This document shows, piece by piece, positions 17,159 through 25,080 of a stretch of 34,301 nt of DNA. The stretch comes from an uncultured Acidimicrobiia bacterium. Lineage in GTDB: Bacteria; Actinomycetota; Acidimicrobiia; Acidimicrobiales; SZUA-35. Position 1 is the first letter of the stretch. The number at the start of each line of letters is the position of its first letter. The stretch spans positions 1 to 34,301 of the forward strand of contig CALACD010000508.1 in assembly GCA_937890445.1 (NCBI GenBank), read 5' to 3'. Both the position numbers and the translations under genes were made by a program. Below the pieces are notes generated by a model. The model ran no database searches and was not told the origin of the DNA. It saw only the letters and a list, made by a program, of their open reading frames with translations.

Positions 17159-17862
17159 GCTGCTCCTTGGTGTTCGATCAGGATCTCGATGCGCCGTTGC
17201 AGCTCGGCCAATGCGGCATCGAAGGCGGCCGGTGTGCCCACCTCGACGGGGTCGGGCACCGACCAATGCCACCACGACGGCTCGGGGGCAATCTCTTCGT
17301 GGGCCTGGTCGCACACCGAGACGACGATCTCGGCCGTCTCGTCGGGGCCCAGGGACCGAGGTGCCTGGTTGCCGAGGTCGAGACCGATGCGTCGTCCCGC
17401 CTCGATGGCTTCGGGGTTGATCTGGGCTGCGGGGTGGGTTCCCGCCGAGGTGGCCGGGCAGCCGGTGCGGGATCGCCACAGTGCAGCGGCCAACTGGGAC
17501 CGGGCCGAATTTGCCGAGCACACGAACAGCGCCGGGCCGACCGGACGAGTGGTCACGATCCCGAGTCGAGCCAGCGGCCCACGTCGCAGGCGCAGGTAGC
17601 GACGACGGCGATCGCCCGAGGACGCGAGCCGCTCGATCAGGCCGACGGTTTCGAGCACGTCCAGATGGTGAGCCAGAAGATTGGAGGCGATCCCGTAGCG
17701 GCTCGCGAGTTCCTTCGACGTCCGGTCGCTGGCGACCAGATCCTCGACGATGGCCAAACGGACCGGATCGCCGAGTGCAGCGTGCAACCGGGCCCGCTCG
17801 ATCACGTCTGTCTCGACGGGTGCTCTGTCTACTGACTTCACAGCTCTGTCTACTGACTTCAC
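17155..17862 (-). CDS. ArsR-ArsC fusion: winged-helix regulator joined to arsenate reductase-like phosphatase domain
   Basis: A 235-residue fusion. Residues about 20-110 are an ArsR-type winged helix ('[18 protein letters not shown]', '[19 protein letters not shown]'). From about 115 on is a low-molecular-weight phosphatase/ArsC domain with the C-x5-R loop '[10 protein letters not shown]' and the Asp loop '[10 protein letters not shown]'. The winged-helix part has no cysteine at all, so the usual As(III)-binding thiols are missing. The ArsC domain has only a single Cys in 'SVCDQA', unlike the Cys pair of thioredoxin-coupled enzymes. A TACGCT box six bases upstream supports the GTG at 17862; a duplicated GTG 21 bases later (17841) is the alternative. 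Confidence 0.92.
   Translation of the reverse strand: MKSVDRAVKSVDRAPVETDVIERARLHAALGDPVRLAIVEDLVASDRTSKELASRYGIASNLLAHHLDVLETVGLIERLASSGDRRRRYLRLRRGPLARLGIVTTRPVGPALFVCSANSARSQLAAALWRSRTGCPATSAGTHPAAQINPEAIEAGRRIGLDLGNQAPRSLGPDETAEIVVSVCDQAHEEIAPEPSWWHWSVPDPVEVGTPAAFDAALAELQRRIEILIEHQGAA
17821..17862 (-). repeat. 21-bp tandem repeat x2 duplicating the start codon of arsRC
   Basis: GTGAAGTCAGTAGACAGAGCT followed by GTGAAGTCAGTAGACAGAGCA. Both copies begin with GTG in the same frame, coding for V/M-K-S-V-D-R-A twice. Confidence 0.95.
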
Positions 17863-17868
17863 ACGGAC

Positions 17869-17874
17869 AGCGTA
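17869..17874 (-). promoter_or_regulatory. -10 box of a leaderless promoter for the ars operon
   Basis: The minus strand reads TACGCT-gtccgt-GTG, the same spacing as the other leaderless promoters here. Confidence 0.55.
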
Positions 17875-17892
17875 CTCGGCGCCTCGGATTAG

Positions 17893-17908
17893 CTCAGTAA
17901 ATTTTGAG
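17893..17908. promoter_or_regulatory. Putative ArsR operator
   Basis: CTCA-gtaaattt-TGAG, an AT-rich inverted repeat in an otherwise GC-rich 82-bp gap. It lies about 20-35 bases upstream of the ars -10 box, where a repressor could block polymerase. ArsR-family sites are often short arms around an AT-rich centre. The assignment is by position only. Confidence 0.4.
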
Positions 17909-17944
17909 TGAACTCTGTCGGCTGGCCCGCTCGATTCGCGTCCG

Positions 17945-18895
17945 TCAACTGCGAGCGGCCTGGATCTCTGCCGCTGTCGGCATGCCGGTGCGGGCGCCGT
18001 GGGCCCCGACCGAGATGGCGGCCGCGATCATGGCAGTGTCGACCGCAGCGACCAGACCGCCACCGGCCGCCAACCGGGCGGCCAGCACACCGTTGAACGT
18101 GTCACCGGCACCTGTCGTATCCACCACCCTTGCCGGTCGGGCCGGAAACACCGCCGGCGTGCCACCGGGTGAGACGACCACACATCCGTCTCCACCGAGC
18201 GTGACGATGGCAGACGCCCCGCTTCGTTGCACCAGCTCGGTCAGCATGGCCGCCATGGATGCCTGCCCCGTTCTCCCGACCAGCTGCGTCAACTCGGATT
18301 CGTTCGGGGTGAGGATGGCACCGAGCGGCACCAGGCCGTCGAGCCCGTCGATGACGGGCGCCGGGTTGAGGATGCAGTGCACGCCCGCCGCCCGGGCCTC
18401 GCCGAGTGCCGCCCCCACGGCTTCCAGCGGGATCTCTGCGCTGACCAGCACACAATCGGCGGTCGGGAGCAGCTCGGCCAACGCGGCCGACACGTGTCCG
18501 GCGCCCAGGGCACCGTTGGCCCCCGGGCCCAGCGCGATCTGGTTCTCACCCTGGTCGTCGACCACGATGAGGGCGACCCCGGTCGGCTGATCCTCCAGGA
18601 TCGCCACGCAGGACACGTCGACTCCATCGGCTGCCAATTCCGCCAGTGCTGCCCCGCCGTGATCATCGGCACCGACGGCGGCCACCAGATACACATGGGC
18701 TCCGGCCCGAGCAGCGGCCACCGCGGCATTCGCGCCCTTGCCGCCACCGAAAGTACGAAGCCCCGAACCGACAACCGTCTCGCCGGGACCCGGCAACCGG
18801 TGTGCGTTGACCACCAGATCGACGTTCACCGCACCCACGACGATCACCGTCCCGACCGCTGAAGGCATCACGCTCGAGCCCTCGGAGTCCTCCAT
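17945..18895 (-). CDS. PfkB-family sugar kinase, ribokinase-like
   Basis: A 316-residue carbohydrate kinase. The N-terminal 'GAVNVDLVVNAHRLPGPGET' is followed by the PfkB signature 1 region 'TFGGGKGANAAVAAARAGA'. The C-terminal signature 'VDTTGAGDTFNGVLAARLA' carries the catalytic Asp of the GAGD motif. The substrate segment matches ribokinase best (phosphorylation of ribose at O5 with ATP), but other sugars or nucleosides are possible. It has its own TAGGCT box six bases before the ATG. No ribose transporter or LacI-type regulator is near, so the role is not fixed by context. Confidence 0.87.
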   Translation of the reverse strand: MEDSEGSSVMPSAVGTVIVVGAVNVDLVVNAHRLPGPGETVVGSGLRTFGGGKGANAAVAAARAGAHVYLVAAVGADDHGGAALAELAADGVDVSCVAILEDQPTGVALIVVDDQGENQIALGPGANGALGAGHVSAALAELLPTADCVLVSAEIPLEAVGAALGEARAAGVHCILNPAPVIDGLDGLVPLGAILTPNESELTQLVGRTGQASMAAMLTELVQRSGASAIVTLGGDGCVVVSPGGTPAVFPARPARVVDTTGAGDTFNGVLAARLAAGGGLVAAVDTAMIAAAISVGAHGARTGMPTAAEIQAARS

Positions 18896-18901
18896 GGGCC
18901 G

Positions 18902-18907
18902 AGCCTA
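18902..18907 (-). promoter_or_regulatory. -10 box of a leaderless promoter for the PfkB kinase
   Basis: The minus strand reads TAGGCT-cggccc-ATG, supporting the start at 18895 rather than a later codon. Confidence 0.6.
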
Positions 18908-19000
18908 GCGAACCGGTGGGGCACGCCCGTGAGCGGTACGAGTCGACACCCCGAGACGCTGGCTGCGTTCCACCGCGGCTGGCCGGTGGCCCGGGCCCCA

Positions 19001-19006
19001 TAGGGT
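19001..19006 (+). promoter_or_regulatory. -10 box of a leaderless promoter for the VIT family gene
   Basis: TAGGGT-gactgc-ATG. The start at 19013 has no ribosome site, which fits leaderless initiation. Confidence 0.6.
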
Positions 19007-19012
19007 GACTGC

Positions 19013-19756
19013 ATGACCATCGAAGAAGGCCGTGCACCGGCTGGGCAACCAGACGCACATCCGATCGAGCCCCACAGCGGTTCGCCGGCCGGACGCCTGA
19101 ACTGGCTTCGGGCCGGAGTGCTGGGGGCCAATGACGGGATCATCTCGACTGCGGGTCTGGTCATCGGGGTCGCAGCCGCCACCACCAGCACCTCCGCCAT
19201 TGCCACGGCAGGGTTCGCCGGATTGACCGCGGGCGCGGTCTCCATGGCGTTGGGCGAATACGTGTCGGTGAGCACCCAGCGCGACACCGAACGGGCACTG
19301 ATCGACAAGGAGCGCCGCGAGCTCGAGCAGACGCCCGATGCCGAACATGCCGAGCTCGTGGCCATGCTTCGCGACCGAGGGCTGGCCGATGACACGGCGG
19401 TCGTGGTCGCCGATGAGCTGACCGAGGCCGACGCGTTGCGGGCCCACCTCACGATCGAACTCGGAATCGACCAGGACCAGGTCGCCAAACCGTGGTCGGC
19501 TGCGATCTCGTCGGCCATCGCCTTCACCGCAGGCGCAGCCCTGCCCCTGCTGGCGATCTTGGTGCCTCCTACTTCCCTTCGGATACCCGTCACCTTCGTC
19601 GCCGTTCTGATCAGTCTTGCCCTGGCCGGTGCCCTGAGCGCAAGCCTCGGCGATGCGCCGAAACAGCCCGCCATCACGCGATTGGTGCTCGGCGGAGCCG
19701 CAGCCATGGCCATCACCTACGGAATCGGCCAGGTGCTCGGGGTCGCAGTTGGCTAG
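19013..19756 (+). CDS. VIT1/CCC1-family iron/manganese transporter
   Basis: A 247-residue membrane protein. The family signature 'LRAGVLGANDGIISTAGLV' follows a short cytosolic N-terminus. Then come 'AGAVSMALGEYVSVSTQRD', a charged helical metal-binding-type linker (about residues 90-160, rich in Glu), and three C-terminal hydrophobic helices. VIT/CCC1 proteins move Fe(II) or Mn(II) across membranes; direction and metal cannot be read from sequence. Confidence 0.9.
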   Translation: MTIEEGRAPAGQPDAHPIEPHSGSPAGRLNWLRAGVLGANDGIISTAGLVIGVAAATTSTSAIATAGFAGLTAGAVSMALGEYVSVSTQRDTERALIDKERRELEQTPDAEHAELVAMLRDRGLADDTAVVVADELTEADALRAHLTIELGIDQDQVAKPWSAAISSAIAFTAGAALPLLAILVPPTSLRIPVTFVAVLISLALAGALSASLGDAPKQPAITRLVLGGAAAMAITYGIGQVLGVAVG

Positions 19757-19800
19757 AAGACTGCTGACGCCGGAACGCAGGACCAACCATCCTTGCGTCC

Positions 19801-19806
19801 TAGGCT
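19801..19806 (+). promoter_or_regulatory. -10 box for the DUF808 gene (with a short leader)
   Basis: TAGGCT lies 31 bases before the ATG at 19838. In contrast to the leaderless genes, this start has a ribosome site (GAAGAGG), which fits a transcript with a leader of about 25 bases. Confidence 0.4.
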
Positions 19807-19837
19807 TGAGGTTTCGTCTGGCACGAAGAGGAACTTG

Positions 19838-20779
19838 ATGGCTGGTGGTCTGGTCGGTCTACTCGATGACGTTGCGGCACTGGCCAAACTCGCCGCGGCG
19901 TCGATCGACGATGTTGGGGCAGCTGCAGGTCGTGCCAGCGCGAAGGCAGCGGGGGTCGTGGTCGACGACACCGCCGTCACACCGGCCTATGTGCAGGGAT
20001 TGACCGCAGACCGAGAGCTGCCGATCATCAAGCGGATCGCCAAGGGTTCGCTGCGGAACAAGTTGCTCTTCATCATCCCCGTCGCACTCGTCCTGAGCGA
20101 AGTGGCGCCGCTGCTGGTCGAGATCATCCTGATGATGGGCGGCACGTTCCTGTGTTTCGAAGGCGCGGAGAAGGTCTACCACAAGCTCAGGGGCGGCGAA
20201 CACGACCATGACGTTGCCTCGGTCCTCCAAGGCCCCGAGGCCGAGGAAGCGACCATCGCCGGTGCCGTCCGCACCGATCTGATCCTGTCGGCAGAGATCA
20301 TGGTGATCTCGCTGAAGGAAGTGCTCGACGAAGGTTTGGCGCAACGAGCGATCATCCTGGTGGTCGTTGCGCTGTTCATCACCGTCGCCGTCTACGGCGT
20401 CGTGGCCCTGATCGTCAAGATGGACGACATCGGTCTCTCGCTGGCCCAGCGATCGTCGGCGTCGTCGCAACGGGTGGGGCGGGGCATGGTGACCGGTATG
20501 CCGATCCTCCTGCAATGGCTGACCATCATCGGCACGGCTGCCATGTTGTGGGTGGGCGGTCACATCCTGCTGGTCGGCACCCACGAGTTGGGCTGGGACG
20601 GCTTGTACGACATCGTGCACGATCTCGAAGAGTCGGTGGCCGATGTCAGCGGATTCGGCGGTGTGTTGTCATGGCTGGTGAACACGGGGCTGTCGGCCGT
20701 CGTGGGCATCGTGGTCGGCAGTGTCGTGATTGCCGTCGTCTCCCGCTTCCACCGGACGAAACCCGCAGCCGCCCACTAG
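19838..20779 (+). CDS. DUF808 (YedI-like) inner membrane protein
   Basis: A 313-residue protein; the ATG at 19838 was picked for its GAAGAGG ribosome site and for 'MAGGLVGLLDDVAALAKLAA', the family's N-terminus. Other family segments are 'GLTADRELPIIKRIAKGSLRN', 'MGGTFLCFEGAEKVYHKL' and 'AVRTDLILSAEIMVISLKEV'. There are several membrane segments. The function of the family is unknown. Confidence 0.88.
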   Translation: MAGGLVGLLDDVAALAKLAAASIDDVGAAAGRASAKAAGVVVDDTAVTPAYVQGLTADRELPIIKRIAKGSLRNKLLFIIPVALVLSEVAPLLVEIILMMGGTFLCFEGAEKVYHKLRGGEHDHDVASVLQGPEAEEATIAGAVRTDLILSAEIMVISLKEVLDEGLAQRAIILVVVALFITVAVYGVVALIVKMDDIGLSLAQRSSASSQRVGRGMVTGMPILLQWLTIIGTAAMLWVGGHILLVGTHELGWDGLYDIVHDLEESVADVSGFGGVLSWLVNTGLSAVVGIVVGSVVIAVVSRFHRTKPAAAH

Positions 20780-20788
20780 CCCGACGCA

Positions 20789-20864
20789 GAACTCCGACGT
20801 CGAGGAGCACGGAACTCCGACGTTGAAGAGCCTCAGACGTCGAGAAGCTCAGACGTCGAGAAGC
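20789..20864 (-). repeat. Degenerate tandem repeats duplicating the stop codon region of the PEP-utilising gene
   Basis: On the minus strand GCTTCTCGACGTCTGA occurs twice in direct tandem (16-bp unit, plus-strand 20833-20848 and 20849-20864), the first copy ending in the real stop codon. Two decayed 22-bp copies follow (GCTCTTCAACGTCGGAGTTCC and GTGCTCCTCGACGTCGGAGTTC). Confidence 0.85.
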
Positions 20865-22507
20865 ACGGTGCCGTCGTCGCCGTTGACCGTGATCATCTGA
20901 CCGGTGGTGATCATCGACGTCGCCATCTGGGTACCGACCACGGCCGGAATGCCCATCTCCCGGGCAACGATGGCGCAGTGCGAGAGCACCCCGCCGGTGT
21001 CCGCGACCACGGCACTGGCGATCGAGAACAACGGCACCCAGGGCGGCAGCGTCATGGGGCAGACCAGGATCTCACCTTCTTCCAGTTCGGTCGCCTGAGC
21101 CAGCGTGGTGACGACGCGAGCCCTGCCGGTCGCCGTTCCGGGTGAACCGGTGACGCCGGTCAGGACGTTTTCGTCGTGGACCGCATCGGGGTCGGGTGGC
21201 ACCATGCCGAGCAGTCGCACCACGAGGGCATCCATGAACGGATCGAAGGGAGCATCGGCGGGCGGCGGAGGCGGCGGTGTCCCGAGGATCGGAGGAGGCG
21301 AGATGGTGCTGTAGGCCGCATGCTCTTCACGTCGGGCCGCCAGTTCGGCATCACGCTTGGTTCCGTTGGCCATGGCGTCGCGAAGTTCGTCGACGTAGAG
21401 AAAGTGCACATCGTCAGCGTCGGCCACGACACCGGATTCCGCCAGCCGACGCCCGATCTCACCCACGAAGCGACGGAACACGGCAACGCCGGTCTGGTCG
21501 ATCCAGAACGCATGGTCCTCGGTGACCGGAAGGTTGTATTGAGCCGCCTCGTAGAGGTCGTTGAAATGCGCCAACTTGTCGGGATCATCGGCCAGGAGTT
21601 GCCGACACTTCGCCAGCTGGGTTTCCCGCTTGGCTTCGGCCCGAGCCAGGTGCAATTCGGGATTGTCGGCATCGTCCATGTCGAGGTAGCCCATGAGCGA
21701 CCGAAGCGGAACCGAGGGATCCTCGATCCAGGTCTCGGCGAACATGTCGTAGACGCCGCCGCTGCGCCAGCCGAACTCGGCGAGGAAGTCAGCGAACTCG
21801 GCATTGAACTCGGCCGCTGCGTCGGACGCAGCGAGGGCGGCCGGGAGCTCGTCGAGCGGAGTCGATTCGAACAGCGTCCGCAGCTCGGCGTTGTCACGCA
21901 CGATCCGGCTGAGCTTCCACAGACCGGTTCCGGTGTCCACGCTTCGGGTCCGGAAACCCTGAAGACACTGATAGGACTCGGTCTTGCTCTCCGGTTGGAC
22001 GACCTCGTCGTAGAAGTCGCAGAAGGCCGAGGCCGACATCAGGCAGTAGTTGATGTGACCGTGGATGTACCACTGGTAGCGCATGTGGTCGATGAACCAG
22101 TCCAGCTTCTCGGCCAGCTCCGTATCGCTGAGCGTCGTCCAGTCGGCAACCCGCAGCTCCGAGTTGAGGGCGATGACCTCCGGCTTCCATTCGAACTGCC
22201 AGCGGGCGCCAACGCCCGGCACCTTCTCGGCCAACGTCTGCTCGTACCGACTCCATCGGCGTGCGGCCTCCTCCTCGTCGGGGATCGGGTGGAAGCTGAC
22301 GTAGAAGAAGCCCTTCTCGAAACGCGGCGTCACCATGATCGAGGTGTCGTACTCGGCCTGGGCTTGGGTGAAGCCTTCGGCGATGGTGCGTCCGACGGCG
22401 TCGATCGACAATGGCGTCATGGGAGCGGTCATGTGGTTGTCGTAGGCCCAGAAGCCCTCGACCTCGTCCGGTCCCGGAAAGTCCTCGATGCTTACAGAAA
22501 GAGCCAT
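20849..22507 (-). CDS. PEP-utilising-enzyme-like protein with phosphohistidine domain but no ATP-grasp domain
   Basis: A 552-residue protein with a good ribosome site (AAGGGGA) before the ATG. The C-terminus is the swivelling phosphohistidine domain of PEP synthases and related phosphotransferases: 'TGGVLSHCAIVAREMGIPAVVG', with the catalytic-type His510. Central segments such as 'FGWRSGGVYDMFAETWIEDP' match the middle region found in rifampin-phosphotransferase-like and PpsA-like proteins. The N-terminal nucleotide-binding domain of those enzymes is absent, and a proline-rich linker (about residue 430) precedes the swivel domain. Without an ATP-grasp partner it cannot do full PEP-synthase chemistry alone. 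It lies downstream of an oxygenase and a small barrel-like protein on the same strand. Confidence 0.83.
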   Translation of the reverse strand: MALSVSIEDFPGPDEVEGFWAYDNHMTAPMTPLSIDAVGRTIAEGFTQAQAEYDTSIMVTPRFEKGFFYVSFHPIPDEEEAARRWSRYEQTLAEKVPGVGARWQFEWKPEVIALNSELRVADWTTLSDTELAEKLDWFIDHMRYQWYIHGHINYCLMSASAFCDFYDEVVQPESKTESYQCLQGFRTRSVDTGTGLWKLSRIVRDNAELRTLFESTPLDELPAALAASDAAAEFNAEFADFLAEFGWRSGGVYDMFAETWIEDPSVPLRSLMGYLDMDDADNPELHLARAEAKRETQLAKCRQLLADDPDKLAHFNDLYEAAQYNLPVTEDHAFWIDQTGVAVFRRFVGEIGRRLAESGVVADADDVHFLYVDELRDAMANGTKRDAELAARREEHAAYSTISPPPILGTPPPPPPADAPFDPFMDALVVRLLGMVPPDPDAVHDENVLTGVTGSPGTATGRARVVTTLAQATELEEGEILVCPMTLPPWVPLFSIASAVVADTGGVLSHCAIVAREMGIPAVVGTQMATSMITTGQMITVNGDDGTVLLDV

Positions 22508-22601
22508 GTTTCCCCTTGTTTCCGGTGTGCGTCGATCGTGATTTCGGGCGGTGCTAGGCCAGCGGACACGGCGATGCCAGGCGCCACCCGACAGCCAGGG
22601 C

Positions 22602-22952
22602 CTAGGGGGACTCGGTGCGAACCTCGGTCTCGAACGTGGCAGGACCGCTGACGCGAGAGCGAAGCGACGACATCACGTTGCGATGGGGTTCCGAACCCAC
22701 CCAACGACGAAAGGTCGCCTCGTCGGCCCAGGACGAATCGACGGTCAAGCGCTTGCCTCCGAGATCGGTCACCAGGGCATAGTGCAGGAGCGCCCCGGGC
22801 TCGGCCGCCATCAGATCCTCGAGCGACTTGCGGATGCGGAAGGCACCTCGCATGAACGGGAGCATCGCCATGATCGAACTCGCCGGGAGTTCGCTGCGAA
22901 AGATGAAGCCGGCCTCGGCCGATCGGTCGGTGGCGGAACGTAGGGTCGGCAT
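22602..22952 (-). CDS. Small protein, probably dimeric alpha/beta-barrel (antibiotic-monooxygenase-like) fold
   Basis: A 116-residue protein whose ATG overlaps the oxygenase stop by one base (TGATG), so it is translationally coupled. The C-terminal part, 'KRLTVDSSWADEATFRRWVG' followed by 'SEPHRNVMSSL', looks like the end of ABM-type barrels, where 'W.d..a...w..s..H' is common. The first half is not recognised. The function is unknown; an accessory or isomerase-type role next to a cleavage oxygenase is inference. Confidence 0.65.
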   Translation of the reverse strand: MPTLRSATDRSAEAGFIFRSELPASSIMAMLPFMRGAFRIRKSLEDLMAAEPGALLHYALVTDLGGKRLTVDSSWADEATFRRWVGSEPHRNVMSSLRSRVSGPATFETEVRTESP

Positions 22953-24346
22953 CAGGCCACCGGCCCTACGGATCGGTCAGCGACCCAGTTCCCGTGGAAG
23001 CCGAAGGGGACCCGCTGGGGCAGCGGCACCCGAGCCACGTAACCCCGGTCGAAATCCTGGGCGTCGAGGACAACGAACTCGGCGGTGCCGGCGCCGAGAT
23101 CGTGGACGAAGGTGACCAGCCAACCATCGTCCTCGGCATCGCCGTCATCGCGTGCCACGAACACCGGCTCGCCGGCAGCTCGACCCGGCCCGTGATCGAA
23201 CACCTGCCGAGTCCCGGTGTGCAGGTCATGTTTCAGCGTGGGCCATCCGACCGAGGAATCGCCCGAGACGGCTGCGCAGTAGCCGTAGCGATAGGGCTTG
23301 GTGCCGAGCGAGCCGCGGTGACGGGGAAACTCGTTCGAGGTGTCGTCGAGCACGGTGATGGACGCCCCCCGAGTGACGGGATCGAGTTCCCATCGTTCGA
23401 GGCGGGCCAGGTTGTCGCCGAAAGGGCCTCGCACGTCGGCATCGAACATCGTTGCGTAGTTGCAGAGGTCGACGATCACCTTGCCGTCTGCGGTGTCATA
23501 GGCATTCATCGGATGGAACGAGTACCCGTTGGGCACGTCGATCCAGATGATGTCCGACGCCTCTCCTTCCCGAGGAAGCAAACCGACGCGGTTGCCGTAC
23601 TCGGGATTCCAACGGAACGGGAACTGGCCGGCAAAGGCCACATTCAGATCCACAGTGCAGGGCTGGTCGTAGACGATGGCGAAACGACTGGTCAACGACA
23701 TGTCGTGGAGCATCGTCATCCCCAGCGGGATGTCCACTGTGCGCCGCACTCGACCATCGGTACCGATGACGACGTACTGCACATGGTCGAGCCACTCCGC
23801 CCAGGCATAGACCATGGCATGCATCTCGCCGCTGTCGGGATCGACTTTCGGATGGGCCGTGAACGCCCCGGGCAGGGTGCCGAAGAAGTCGTTGCGCCCC
23901 ACCGTCTCGAGCTCGTAGGTGAGTTCCACCGGACATCCACCCGCTTCGACCATGGCCCACGTCCGACCGGCAAAGCCACCGACGTTGGTGTTCGGACCCA
24001 GAGAGGACCCGTTCCAATTGGTACCGGCGATGTCATCTCGGCCGCGCACCTCCGACACCCGACTGGAGCCCACGTAGCGATTCCGGTACCAGGCAGCTCG
24101 CCCGCCTTCGACCCGGAGGCCATGGACCATTCCGTCCCCCATGAACCAATGATGCGTGGCCGGATCGACCGTTCCGATGGGATTCGGCCCGTTGCGCAGA
24201 TAGCGGCCGGTGAGCTCGACCGGCAGCTGGCCGATCACGGGGAGATCGAACGCGGTCACCTCCTCGGTGACCGGGGCGAAGTTGCCCGACAGATAGACGG
24301 CGGTATCGCTCGACGTTTCGTTCATGACCTTCGCTCCGACCTTCAT
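22952..24346 (-). CDS. Carotenoid/lignostilbene cleavage oxygenase (RPE65 family)
   Basis: A 464-residue seven-bladed-propeller dioxygenase family member. 'LTGRYLRNGPNPIG' and 'HHWFMGDGMVHGL' mark the N-terminus. The four iron-binding histidines are present: His165 ('TAHPKVD'), His214 ('MLHDMS'), His278 ('YSFHPMNA') and His451 ('FGFHGNW'). The enzymes use non-haem Fe(II) to split a conjugated C=C bond with O2, in carotenoids or in stilbenoids. Start: ATG 24346 or 24325, both inside a repeat; residue numbers assume 24346. It is divergent from a TetR gene with a palindromic operator between them. Confidence 0.93.
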   Translation of the reverse strand: MKVGAKVMNETSSDTAVYLSGNFAPVTEEVTAFDLPVIGQLPVELTGRYLRNGPNPIGTVDPATHHWFMGDGMVHGLRVEGGRAAWYRNRYVGSSRVSEVRGRDDIAGTNWNGSSLGPNTNVGGFAGRTWAMVEAGGCPVELTYELETVGRNDFFGTLPGAFTAHPKVDPDSGEMHAMVYAWAEWLDHVQYVVIGTDGRVRRTVDIPLGMTMLHDMSLTSRFAIVYDQPCTVDLNVAFAGQFPFRWNPEYGNRVGLLPREGEASDIIWIDVPNGYSFHPMNAYDTADGKVIVDLCNYATMFDADVRGPFGDNLARLERWELDPVTRGASITVLDDTSNEFPRHRGSLGTKPYRYGYCAAVSGDSSVGWPTLKHDLHTGTRQVFDHGPGRAAGEPVFVARDDGDAEDDGWLVTFVHDLGAGTAEFVVLDAQDFDRGYVARVPLPQRVPFGFHGNWVADRSVGPVA

Positions 24347-24372
24347 TCCGACCTTCGCTTCCGACCTTCACC
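24325..24372 (-). repeat. 12-13 bp imperfect tandem repeat spanning the oxygenase start
   Basis: On the minus strand GAAGGTCGGAAGC / GAAGGTCGGAAT / GAAGGTCGGAGC / GAAGGTCAT. Two ATG codons 21 bases apart in the same frame fall in the array, so the start position is ambiguous. Confidence 0.85.
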
Positions 24373-24393
24373 GTCAGAGGCGGACGTAACATT

Positions 24394-24408
24394 GTTATGT
24401 GAGATAAC
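24394..24408. promoter_or_regulatory. Palindromic operator between TetR gene and oxygenase operon
   Basis: GTTAT-gtgag-ATAAC, a perfect inverted repeat with five-base arms, in the AT-rich centre of the 72-bp divergent gap and only 10 bases before the TetR start. It is well placed to control both directions. Confidence 0.7.
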
Positions 24409-24410
24409 TT
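24405..24410 (+). promoter_or_regulatory. Possible -10 box of the TetR gene
   Basis: TAACTT lies 8 bases before the ATG and overlaps the right arm of the operator. The spacing is slightly longer than in the six-base leaderless promoters elsewhere in the window. Confidence 0.35.
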
Positions 24411-24418
24411 AGTGATGG

Positions 24419-25033
24419 ATGACCGTTCCGTCAAGAGATGTCGCAACCGATGACCCTTCGTCGACCGCGTCGACCGACATGCGTTCCCGGCTGGTCGACG
24501 CTGCACTCACCTTGCTGCAACACCAGGGCGCAGCCGCTCTCACCGTCCGCAACATCACCACCCGGGCCGGCTGTTCGACCACGGGCATCTACACCTACTT
24601 CGGGGGCAAGAACGGCCTGGTCGACGCCATCTTCAGCAACGGCTTCGCCTCGTTCGACCAGGCACTCGACCCGTTTCTCGACGAAGGGGACCTGCTGGGG
24701 GCCGGGCAGGCATATCGGCGGTGGGCGCTCGCCCACCCCATGCAGTACATGGTCATGTTCGGCCGAGCCGTACCCGATTTCGAACCGTCCGACGCTGGGC
24801 TCGAGAGGGCCCTGGTGTCGTTCTCCAAGTTGGCGGCCGGCGTCCGACGTGCCGGCATCGGCGGCGACGCCGACCATCGGGCTCATCACATCTTCGCCAC
24901 GGTGCACGGGTACGTGATGCTGGAGATGGCCGGGATGGCACCGCCCCTCTCCGTCCCGATCGAGACGCTCTACCTTCACGCGCTCGCATCGGCGAGCGAG
25001 CCGATCCGACCGCCCGGCCAAACCGTGAACTGA
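24419..25033 (+). CDS. TetR/AcrR family transcriptional regulator
   Basis: A 204-residue protein. The helix-turn-helix lies at about 20-65: 'RLVDAALTLLQHQGAAALTV', then 'ITTRAGCSTTGIYTYFGGKNGL'. The C-terminal region resembles the WHG/TetR_C type ('RRWALAHPMQYMVMFGRAVP'). It is divergent from the carotenoid-oxygenase gene, with a clear palindrome between, so it probably represses that operon and itself. Confidence 0.92.
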   Translation: MTVPSRDVATDDPSSTASTDMRSRLVDAALTLLQHQGAAALTVRNITTRAGCSTTGIYTYFGGKNGLVDAIFSNGFASFDQALDPFLDEGDLLGAGQAYRRWALAHPMQYMVMFGRAVPDFEPSDAGLERALVSFSKLAAGVRRAGIGGDADHRAHHIFATVHGYVMLEMAGMAPPLSVPIETLYLHALASASEPIRPPGQTVN

Positions 25034-25080
25034 CCGGGAAACCGAATCGCCGGGTGTCGACCGTGATCCGAGGCGGCATC

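Noticed and set aside
17159-17521. N-terminal extension of GAPDH in the track ORF
   Set aside because: The extension is the out-of-frame reading of the arsRC gene; GAPDH homology begins at 17158.
18981-19000. GC-rich palindrome (GGCCCGGGCC) as a terminator
   Set aside because: There is no T-run after it, and it lies just before the VIT promoter. I saw no convincing intrinsic terminator in the window.
21176-22651. A 491-residue plus-strand ORF
   Set aside because: Antisense to the PEP-utilising gene; no recognisable domain and no ribosome site.
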